From the NCBI GenBank assembly GCA_902729315.2, contig LR746275.1, forward strand, positions 312,501-376,500: 64,000 bases of DNA. Direction: 5' to 3'. Numbering within the stretch: the first letter of the stretch is position 1; every line of letters begins with the position of its first letter. Positions 49,581-59,330 of the stretch are shown piece by piece. The notes beneath the pieces are model-generated. The model did not search any database, was not told where the DNA came from, and saw only the letters and a program-made list of their open reading frames with translations. A program made the translations under genes and the position numbers. Source of the DNA: Spirodela intermedia. Taxonomy: Eukaryota; Streptophyta; Magnoliopsida; Alismatales; Araceae.

Positions 49581-50390
49581 ATGCCTGCTCGTTTTCCGAA
49601 CGATTTGTGGAGCTCGTTGGTAAGGTTCTCCCAGAAACCTCTGATCAACCTCTGGCCAGCGTCCAAGGTCCGACAGTGGCTTGTTGTTAAAGGTTGGACG
49701 GATTACGGGAAAGCGGCAGAGTCGTCGGAGCCACGTCGAGTTTTTCTGTCGCTCAGAACCGCAGCCGGGATATGAGGGCATCTGAACGCCTATATTTTCA
49801 AAATGAACACCTGTGAAATATACGATAATAGATGAGGAATAATAAGGCGAAGCTATGGGCTTCGAAAAATATCTCATGTGGGTCTGAAAGGTAGGACCGG
49901 ATTAAATCAGAGATATTTCATTCAGACATCTTATCCTGCAGAACTCACTGGTCATGAACAGCCTCTCCTACATTTTCAGGGAACTTTTTGCAGGAAACAA
50001 TATTCACCAGTCGAATACTCCTGCTGGCTGGGATAAAAAGAGGAAATTCTATGGGGAAGTCAAATATCCCATGGCCAGCGGAGTCAAGGACCTGATCGTG
50101 GGTGGAATACACCCCGCAGGAAGGGTAGGCATGCTTTCTTCATCGTGAGAATCTTCGTCAAGAAGACCAGGACATGCTGGGCCCCATGGGTCAACTGGTC
50201 GGGGCCGAAGACAGAAGGTTTAATCTTAGAAGACGTTGATCCCTTATGTCGTATCCATGGCTTTCCCGAGAAGGTTGTATTCTACCTCCTGCGTGATATT
50301 GGACGTACAACTCCGGGATTATGGACTGTTTGGCTCGAGAGAGGCAAGATCGTTTTGAACTATTGGGCCAGTCTGGTTGCCAGGTAAGCC
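49581..50390 (+). other. Mirror block with partly conserved reading frames (right copy)
   Basis: Three consecutive plus-strand frames could be exons of one broken or unknown gene. They are 49581-49775 (MPARFPNDLWSSLVRF, SKVRQWLVVKGW), 49954-50148 (MNSLSYIFRELFAGNN, VKYPMASGVKDLIVGG) and 50145-50387 (LEDVDPLCRIHGFPEKVV, WTVWLERGKIVL). A CCTGCAG acceptor-like site precedes the second, and a GTAGGC donor-like site follows AGGAAG in it. The left arm keeps degraded versions of the first two. I do not recognise the protein. Confidence 0.3.
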
Positions 50391-51399
50391 CCGGAACAAT
50401 GTTAGATGTAGGAGTAGAACGACGGACGTTGCCGACCGAACAGTATGTTTTCTAATCAAATATTTCATGAAAAACTTGGATTCGGTAGTTTTTAGAATAT
50501 GTATAACTATAATAAGGTGTTATCAGAGGATTCGTCAGATGAAATCGCAAATACATGGATAATACAATACTATCCACCCTAAATCTAAATAAAATTTCGT
50601 GGAATATAAGTTCAGAGATACACCTTATTCCTTCTTAGACCCATGGATTAACGAATCAGTTAATAATGATGTTTCGAATTGGTGATTATTGGAGCATCAT
50701 GTCATGTCACTTATAATTTATCAAGAAACCTACACAAAATTAGATGACAAATCCAATAAATATCACACATATTCATTGAATAGATTGAGTAGTTGGAAGC
50801 ATATTTTATTCGTTATTAAGAATTTAGGCGGGTTAAATTTATGAATGGGGAGGAGAGGAGTTTTAGAGGTAATCTAGCTAACCTAATATGAAAAAAAATT
50901 GTAAAACTTAGCTCATGTGAAATTCAACTGTAATACATTGGGAAAAGACAGTTTACGCAAAGGTTAAATACAGCTTATACCAAAGACAATTGGGATTGGC
51001 TTGTACTTCATCCTACTGATGTTGAACATGTGTCCTTGAAAATTTTGATCTCGAGGTAAGCGTCTTCATACCTGTATTAACCCCTGCAAGGGCATCATGA
51101 TCTAATTCTATTAAGTTGTATGGATGAAAAAATGGGCCACAGGCAGGCATGGATGGTGCACAGGCGAGGTGCTTCAATGAATAGACTTGTGACTAGTGCA
51201 CTGCCAAATGTTACAGCATGCGAGAAAATATAATGATCTGTAGATGGTAAAATCAGGCAAGAAGATGACAGCTAGATAAGGCATAATGTTTAGGATAGGA
51301 AAGATTGGTAGATGGGGGGACTACATCGATGTGAAAATGGTAGGACAAAGATTCCTTTCTCAAGACTGTCTTAAAGCGACAATGCTATTATCAGTCCTA

Positions 51400-53600
51400 G
51401 TCTGAATATTTTCCTTTGATTGATTCTTAAGCGAACTTTACATTGTTTAACTTGTGTTCACCCAAAAGAAGTAAAAATCCAACAAAACAATGAAATTGAT
51501 AAGTATTAGGCTATAACAAGACTAAGAGGTTTGATTACTCAAGGAAAACATCATGAAATGTTTTTAAAATTATGAGAAATAGCAAGAAGAAACAAAAATC
51601 AACAGATCTTGTTTTCCAACTTACTAGCTCATTATGACAGCCCTCCAATAGAGGTGATGAACCATAGGGATCCCATAACAGGGGTTCAGCCTTGTATCCC
51701 CATTACGTATTAACTGTTTTGTTGATTAACATGAACCAATGAATGGGTAATTGTTCATCCTAGATACTTGTCCGAGAACATATGAGAAATTTTGTTAGGT
51801 AAAATTCTCTCTTTCATTTTATCCTTTTAAGTCGTAATCCTACCATGAAGCGAAATATTGATAAAATTCTACTAAACGTAGAAAAGAATACAGTCAATAA
51901 CAGAGATCGACTGCATAAAAAATGCATACACAAAATAAAATCATAAGAGCAAGCATCAGTCTCAGCTTGCACATGGAGTTTGTAGTGATTTGGTAAAATT
52001 TGGATCAAGTGCATTTATTTGAAGGAAAATAACATATTTGACAGATTAAAACCGATAATGAACATCGTGATCATGGGAATTAATGAAAGAATAAATCAAT
52101 ATGCTGACCGGTGTTCACCACCGGAGGGCAAAAGTTTCAATAATTTGGTTTCTAACTCTCTGTTGAAGAAAAACTAGGAGCCGTATTTGACGAATGAGGT
52201 GGAGCGGAATCAAATGTGTTACGTGAGTGATGCTTTTTCAGCAGGCCTCAGCGCTTCGACCCTCGATGGGTCGCTTCCCATACGCCAATCAGAGTGTTGT
52301 CAATACTGAGTGATTCACGAAGGGTAGGGGCACGGTGGGCATGAGGATGGATCCATGGAGGGTTAACCGGCGAAGCAGTGTTGGAGGGGCTGGAAAGGAG
52401 GCAGGACCTGACAGGAGTAGCGGTGGAGAAGGAAAAAAAATCATATAGGAGGAAGTGAGAAGTGGAGAGAAAAGTTGTAAAAAATGCAAAACGAAGAAGA
52501 GGAGAACGAAAGGGAAGAGCCAACTGATAAAAGAGAGACGCACAATGGCTGATGGTTCAATAGGAGAGTCGACAAGCACTGGAGACGAGCTAGAGAGAGA
52601 AGGTAACCGTGGCCAAATAGGCAGAGAGATTGAGACTAAAGCGAACCACTCAGTCGTCTAAAGCTAACCCTTAATGTGGTTCTTATCTCTCTATTGACCA
52701 CTCTGACATGTAAGTGCTAGGAGTAGAATTAAACTAGTTCATCCACTAGTCAGACAAGAATCTTAATTAAAGTTGAGATGTGTGGCATCCCAGATCAACA
52801 ATATTATAAATGTTCAGAGAATTATGGACAATTAGGTCTTTTGTCTCTAGATGGCGTCCTAAACCCAGATTACAAATAGGGGGTGACCCCGACTTTCGCA
52901 AGTGTAGTGAAGGATGAGCGACATTCTCCCCTCTGCGGCTGAGGGTCTGCCCAGGAAGTAAACTTGGGTCCAATCCTCTACAATTACATTACCTCCATCA
53001 CTTCAAGCATTTCCAATCTTCGATTTTGATTATTAGCTGCCCTTCGTCTCCAACTATGACATTTTGTAGGCTGTGCCTCAATACATTTAAGTTAATCCAT
53101 ACAAAAAATTTATCTCATAAATACCTCTTCACAAGTAGTGCTTCTTATCAACCAAGATTTGTCACTGTTAAGATCAACCTCTTACCCCCCAAAACACACA
53201 CACAAACATGAAAAGCATGAAAGAGTACTGAATCCTCGCAGTTCAATTTTAGGAATAAATCGACATTACTAATTTTAAGCAGAAATAATCATTTGAAATT
53301 CCTCAATCTGTCTAATGTACCTCTATCATTTCATATTCTAGCCGTCCCCAATTCCACTCCTGTAGCACAATAAGCAAAGAGATGGGGCCGAAACACGATT
53401 CTCTTGTCATTAGGTTACGCCTGCATTTGAGTGCTTCGAAATGGCTCTGTAGGAAATTCCTTCCAGACAATGAATGCTGGAGGCTTCTTAATGAAACCTG
53501 TACCCTCTGTTTCTGCTTGAGCTGGTCCAGTTTTCGTACCTCCAAGTTAGCATTGAACTGGCCCTCCTCAGCCCATTCACACCGTCAGCGCCTAATTGAA
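51400..53600. other. Right-arm DNA without recognised genes
   Basis: No left-arm match and no gene is visible. The minus-strand frames at 52248-52579 (91-96 codons, CT-rich on that strand) overlap in two frames and look like chance frames in purine-rich DNA. Confidence 0.45.
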
Positions 53601-53626
53601 TTGTGGGATAGAACTGGTACTACAGT

Positions 53627-53966
53627 CTTCCCCCTCTCTCCCTCTCTCTCTCTCTCGTTCTCTCTTCTTCCTACCACTCTCTCTCTCTCTCTCTCTCTCG
53701 TTCTCTCTTCTTCCTACCACTCTCTCTCTCTCTCGTTCTCTCTTCTTCCTACAACTCTCTCTCTCCCCCTCGTTCTCTCTTCTTCCTACAACTCTCTCTC
53801 TCTCTCTCTCCCCCTCGTTCTCTCTTCTTCCTACAACTCTCTCTCTCTCTCTCCCCCTCGTTCTCTCTTCTTCCTACAACTCTCTCTCTCTCTCTCTCCC
53901 CTCGTTCTCTCTTCTTCCTACAACTCTCTCTCTCCCCCTTCTCTTTCTTCCTCTCTCCTCTCTCTC

Positions 53967-54016
<50 letters not shown>

Positions 54017-54260
54017 CTCCTCTCTCCCTCTCTCTCTCCTCTCTCCTCTCTCCCTCTTTCTCTCTCTTGTCCCTCTCTCTCTCTCCTCTCTCCCTCTCTC
54101 TCTCTCCTCTCTCGCTCTCTCTCTCCTCTCTCCCTCTCTCTCTCTCTCCTCTCTCCCTCTCTCTCTCTCTCTCTCTCGCTCTCTCTTCCTTTTTTCCTAC
54201 CACTGTCTCTCTCTCTCTCCTCTCTCTTCCTTCCTTTCTTCCTTCCTTCCTTCCTTCCTA
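53627..54260 (+). repeat. 630-bp CT-rich compound microsatellite
   Basis: The tract is almost entirely C and T on the plus strand. Its first half is a nested minisatellite: about seven copies of a unit of roughly 35-45 bases containing CGTTCTCTCTTCTTCCTAC and a CT run of variable length (53655-53935). The second half is CTCTCTCC-type repeats, ending in a TTCC run (about 54226-54258). The 310- and 231-codon plus-strand frames and the 109-codon minus-strand frame across it encode only Ser-Leu or Arg-Glu repeats and are not genes. Confidence 0.92.
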
Positions 54261-54767
54261 CCCCTGTGTATATTGGGAGGCAAGGAGATGAAGAATGTCA
54301 GGAGTTGGAAATAAGAGAGGAAAAGACAAGGTTCACCCTCACCTCGAAAGGGTTTCTGAGGCTTACTATTTCTCCTTGCCATCCCGACTCGCCGTGATCG
54401 GCCATAGAGATTTCGAAGGGCAACGGGAACAACCAGAAGTGTGATGCCGACTATAATGATTTTTTACTATTTAATCATTTTCGATGTGTATGAGAGGACA
54501 ATCATGGTTACTAGGCGTTAAATAATCTAGTTACTAATAGAGAAAATGATATAGAAATGAATTAAGAAAGCTCGCATTTTCTAGGTATACGTCCATCTAT
54601 TCAATACATTATTATTTGAAGATTAAAATGGGAAGGGGGACGATCAGAAGTTCGATGCATTCCTCAGCTTATTGTCAATCATATGCTTCTTGCTCCCTAG
54701 GATAAAAGTTGCAACATAGACGAGAGAGAGAGAGAGAGACGACGAGAATTTCGGAAAAGAAGACAAC

Positions 54768-55673
54768 CTAGAGTCTGTCGGCCCTCCTGATCTTCAACCT
54801 CATCACAGATGACAAGAACATGCTGGCCAAAACATTGATAATCAGAAGGGCAGCAAATAAGTATGCGTATGATTATAACGTATAATCAGATATATGCCGA
54901 TTTATATGCAGGAAGACAGAGATATCTTACTCCCAGGGGGCATCTCCAACCAGCATCCAATCCCCTTCTTTATCTTGATACGTTAGCACAAGGGTTTTCT
55001 TGGTAGATACTTGATCAGGATCTAGACCTTCATTAAGTGATCAAGGCAATGAAATCGAACGGAGAAGTTAGTTGATGCATGCATACGTACTTACCGCATA
55101 AATATATCGATTGAGATGGCGACTCAGGCTGCACGACCGAGGGACATGAAGCTTTTCTCACATTTAATGGTGGTCGCAAACAGTCCTTTGACGGTTATAA
55201 TAAGGTCCTTATAACCGTTTTGTGCAAAGAGATCTAATTTCCTGCCTATGAGGCTTCCCTCCATGTACACCTTGACAAAGAAGGTAGCCCGTTGCTGAAG
55301 GTTAGGATTGCTCGGCACCCATCTTGAATCGTAATCTCTGATGTCCACAGAAAAAGCGCGAATGAAGGAGAAAAAGTAAGAAAACCTTTCAAGTTAACAT
55401 TTCACCGAACAAGACTGAGTTTCTAATTCCGAAATGTCTACCGTTGTATTACCTGGAACTGAAATGGCAGTACTGCTGCTGATTTGGAGAGCCTGGGGAC
55501 ATGCCGAGTCCCAACATCAACTCTGTGCTGAGATCCTTCTTCCGTTGTGAGATGGGAGTTATGGATGCGAGGTAAGGATGACTGCTGCTGTCAATAGAAG
55601 AACAAGGGGAATCATCTTTTCTTCTCATTGGGGCAACACCCACGCATAAATTGGACGAGAGAAGAAGATCCAC
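54768..55673 (-). CDS. Aux/IAA auxin-response repressor without degron, 182 aa
   Basis: Four minus-strand exons join in frame: 55453-55673, 55162-55337, 54931-55027 and 54768-54822 (549 nt, 182 aa). Aux/IAA proteins bind ARF transcription factors and recruit TOPLESS to repress auxin genes. Domain I is seen as [13 protein letters not shown] (EAR-like). Domain III is [20 protein letters not shown] with [10 protein letters not shown]. Domain IV is [20 protein letters not shown], then [17 protein letters not shown] and stop. The VGWPP degron of domain II is absent, as in non-canonical members that are not degraded by auxin in the usual way. The end of exon 2 is the weak point. A GTGAGA donor at 55161 keeps the frame. 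A stronger GTAAGT donor at about 55094 is separated by a TGA, seemingly because of an 8-base length difference relative to the left-arm copy. A GA-rich leader precedes the gene. Confidence 0.82.
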
Positions 55674-55799
55674 AATAGGATAGAACGAGAGAAAGAGAGG
55701 GAATTTGGGTGAGAGAAACTCAACTTCTCTCCAACACTTTAAGAGGAAATAAAGATATGCAATGTAGGGTCATGCACAATGGATAGCGATAGAGAATGA

Positions 55800-55912
55800 C
55801 TGAGAGAGAGAGAGAGAGAGCGAGAGAGAGAAGAGAGAGAAGAGAGAGAGAGAGGATAAAAAGGGGAGAAAAGGGGAGAGAGAGAGGAGTGAGAGGAGAG
55901 AGAGAAGAGAGA
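55800..55912 (-). repeat. GA-rich tract upstream of the Aux/IAA gene
   Basis: On the plus strand this is AG-rich with several pure AG runs; on the sense strand of the Aux/IAA gene it is a CT-rich stretch 127-240 bases upstream of the ATG, the usual position of a CT-rich plant leader. The left-arm pseudogene has a corresponding CT-rich stretch at 33570-33710. Confidence 0.75.
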
Positions 55913-55999
55913 GCTGGCATGATTCAAGAACAGCGGGCCTAGCCTTGGTATGTTCTCCTGTGCTTTCCCTGCACAGATTTCTCTAGCCACAAACATACC

Positions 56000-57600
56000 C
56001 GAAGCTTTTTAACAAAATCAGTCACTACAATTTCGGTCTAATCGTGACCGATTGCAAGGTACTAGGTCCATATTACCCTTGAGGAAATTTTAGCCAAATG
56101 TCATAGGGTTTTCCCTTGAATCATCTGTCTTGGAGAGGCAAGTGCATTCGAACCTGTAAAGTAGCATATCAGTTCCTTCTTCCCTTATGTTTCTCTCTTT
56201 CTCCTCTTATTTATCGCCAAAACCTGCAATGATGGAGCTGTTGACCCTGTAGTGTCGAAACTTTCATCGCAACATAATTTTTGCAGTCATGAGGATGTGT
56301 ATCAAATAGCAGTTTTAATTACTTTAGATATTTAAATTCACTTGAAATGTCAAGTAGATGTGTGCGTTAATCTCATCAATGTTAACAGGTTGATAATCTT
56401 AAGATATCATGAAAACTAATAAATGGTTCGCTATTGAATTAATACTACGGTGTGCAATAAACTAAAATAAAATTAATTCACAAGGAAATTGGAAATAAGT
56501 TACGTGTTACACATTTAATATATATTTTTTGTGGATATGGAACTTACCTCTTTATCTTATCGGTTTGTTCAAGGTTTTACTTAGAAATTACCAATTCACC
56601 TGATCCGTTAAATATGTGCCCAATGTGATGCTAATTCGTTTAATATACTTGCTTTAACTAACAGTGAGATATTCAATTTATTGATTATTCAACAAGCTCC
56701 TATATATGTTATTCTCAATTTCCAGGCCGCCTATTACTGTCATATTTCTATATTGTGGGCACAACATGTAGCTGAAATAATGTTGCTATAGTATATCTTA
56801 TAGCTCATTGACCAGGCTTGTACAGTTGATATCTTTCGGAACACCCTCTTCTCTTAATCTACTCTCAATCATTTATTATTGCAGCTAAAGTATTGAAAAA
56901 CATTTATTTAAGTATTAGTGTTAATTGAATGTAGATTTGTTCAAGAAAAAACTTGGCTTGGTGATGATGTAATATTAAATGTAGAATGGATTCCAAAATA
57001 CTTTTGAATATTTCAAGATCATTCAGGAGAATCATCGCTATAATCAGTAATTATTTTTAAAATTGGAAATATATAATTACTTTGAGATGATTATATGCAT
57101 ATGTACTTGGTAATAATGGAAACAATGATACTCGGATGAACAATCATTGACAATGCTGAAAGAAGGAACAAGTGCCCCATTATAAGTTTGACGAAATATT
57201 TGTAAGGCCTAACAAGCCAATGTGAACAATCATTATTTTTATAGGTTTCGAAAAATAGAAGAGCCCCTGTACCAAATAGCCAATAAATTAATTAACTGTC
57301 ACAACCTATGATGGCATCAGGCATTTGAGATGTGATATCATAATGGATATATATATGACGCGTTACACCAGATTACATAATCAAGGTGTTATTACTGAAC
57401 TGAGTCTAAAAATAATATTGATGGGTTGCATCTTGCATCCTAAACAGGAGTTCAACTCAAAGAAACTTATTTATAACTTTTGGTCAAAGTTTGATGTTTA
57501 TCTTTTCAATGTGATGATATCTTTTGGCAGACGACTAGTTGGCATTTTACTTTCGAGTTGAGAGCTGACATCGTAAATCACCTTGTTCTAACTGGAGCTG
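56000..57600. other. Right-arm AT-rich DNA without recognised genes
   Basis: No gene is supported. The 78-codon plus-strand frame at 57325-57561 has no recognisable domain. Mirror similarity to 32.0-33.5 kb is weak or absent. Confidence 0.45.
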
Positions 57601-57619
57601 AATTCACAAAGAAAGTTGG

Positions 57620-58350
57620 CCTTCTCAGAATGAAAGTCCATTCGTCTACAGTCGCCTTTGACGGCGCAATTATGAAGGACAGCAGCTGGGAGAATTGATT
57701 AGCCTTCCTCCAATAAAGTTGGCATTAACCTATCGACATGATGGGCAATTCCCGGAAGAGGGTACCGACCCGCCGACAGATTATTCTGTGAATGTTCATC
57801 CCGAGGAAGGGTCTACATAGAAATTTTGAGGTCTCCAGTACCCTCCTGGTTCACGCAGGCCATCTCCCCGTGGCCATCAACAGTACTGTCGATGGCTGCA
57901 GCTAAGCCTTTTCTCCTCCCCAACAGTAGTTTAAACTAATAAAGTTTGGCTCTTTGATGCGGTGCACAGGACAGCGCTCTTTCTCTCAATCTCTCTTAAA
58001 CGATCAATCGATATATCGATCAAGAAACGCAGTTCCAGTTACTCTGTTTCACTAGGACTCGGCCGGCCTGTAAGGTCTCATTGGAGACTCCTAGGACCGC
58101 CGGGGATAGCTGTCGGCGATGATGAGCTGGCCTAGGGATCTTCGTGGAGGCAGCCCTTCGGCTGAGGCCGAGGGCTGTCGGTTGAAAGGTGGACAGTAGC
58201 CCGGCCGAGGAAAGACGGTAGGCATGGCCTCTGGCTAAGACCTCTCAACAGCTAGTTCCTCCATTTTCGAGGCTTCTTGTGCATGAAACCGCAGCGCAGT
58301 AACGCAACCCTCGGGCCCCCTATGGAAAAGGTTGGTGGGACCAGTGAGAG
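57620..58350. repeat. Outer matched block of the right arm
   Basis: This block pairs in reverse complement with about 31240-31960. Shared stretches include CAGATTATTCTGTGAATGTTC with CATCCCGAGGAAGGGTCTAC (57778-57820), GACGGCGCAATTATGAAGGACAGCAGC (57661-57687) and GAGGCTTCTTGTGCATG (58268-58284). GC is higher than in the flanks. No coding frame is conserved between the two copies. Confidence 0.8.
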
Positions 58351-59330
58351 AAGGACGTGCATTAAACCGCAGCGAAGTAACCGCACGTCGTTTCCTAGCC
58401 AACGGAACAATCTATGAAGCAAATCCTCAGCGTCATCAACCTTCTAAACGGAGCTTCCGATACTTGGGATATTTTCAAGAGCCTTAAGGATGATATTCAC
58501 ACATTCCGAGCCGGGGATGTGATCCGTCATTTTCCCAATGGATGATCCAGTAGATGTCATTGATGCGTCGACCCTTCGGATCTACTTTTCCCTATATTTT
58601 TCTTCATCTTTCTTTTGTCCATCACTCAAGAGGTGTTAGCATGTTTAAAATCCGATTTCACTTGGTTCTAAACTCATAAAGGAATTTTTTTGGGGTCTCC
58701 ATTCTTGTCTACGTCATTTTATGATAGGAAGGACAATATTTGATAAGGCAAGAGACATGTGTCCTCAATAATCTTTTAACTATGATATTCATTAAAAAAA
58801 GAAAGGCTTTAACCATAGCTGAACTGTAAAATACTAACCTATGCAGCCATTGCTTGCCGAAGTAGAGTATTATTATCTCCCTTTTTCAACTGATCATTTT
58901 TATGGCTACATATTATAGGTTGTGCAGTGTTGTGCCCTGCTGCATTGCGTTTTGATAAACTAAGAAAATGATCTGTTCCAAATATTTATTGTAAATCCTC
59001 TGGCAAGGAAAATTGTTCTCTGAACTACGACTTTAAATAGATTACATACACTACGTTATATTCAGTTCTTAGAGATAGATAATATGATCACATGACAAGG
59101 CCTTAACTCTGTGCTATCATGTAATCGTCTAATCCTATACTAAATGATTTCATTAAATTTCAAAACACTATTTTTCTATCAATTGATTGAGATATATGAC
59201 GGATGCTTTGTTTGCAATTGGAATTTTCCCAAGATAGAAGTAGAGAGAAATGGGCTTAAATAATTATCTATTTCAATTTGACTTTTGAAATTTTAGTGCC
59301 ATGGTTCAAATGGCTGAAAAAATAGTACAT

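Larger units (their letters stand above)
44970..59330. repeat. Right arm of a large diverged inverted duplication
   Basis: This is the reverse-complement partner of 30600-41150, with the same blocks in opposite order. It is longer, mainly because of a 630-bp CT tract (53627-54260) and unmatched sequence at 45.7-47.3, 51.4-53.6 and 55.9-57.6 kb. It retains the apparently intact Aux/IAA gene. Outer similarity fades near 59.3 kb, where an ATTGAGATATATGAC/TTGGAATTTTCCCAAGAT pair still matches the left arm at 30.7 kb. Confidence 0.85.

Noticed and set aside
53382-54314. 310-codon plus-strand open frame and overlapping 231-codon and 109-codon frames
   Set aside because: They translate a CT microsatellite into Ser-Leu or Arg-Glu repeats; there is no protein character outside it.
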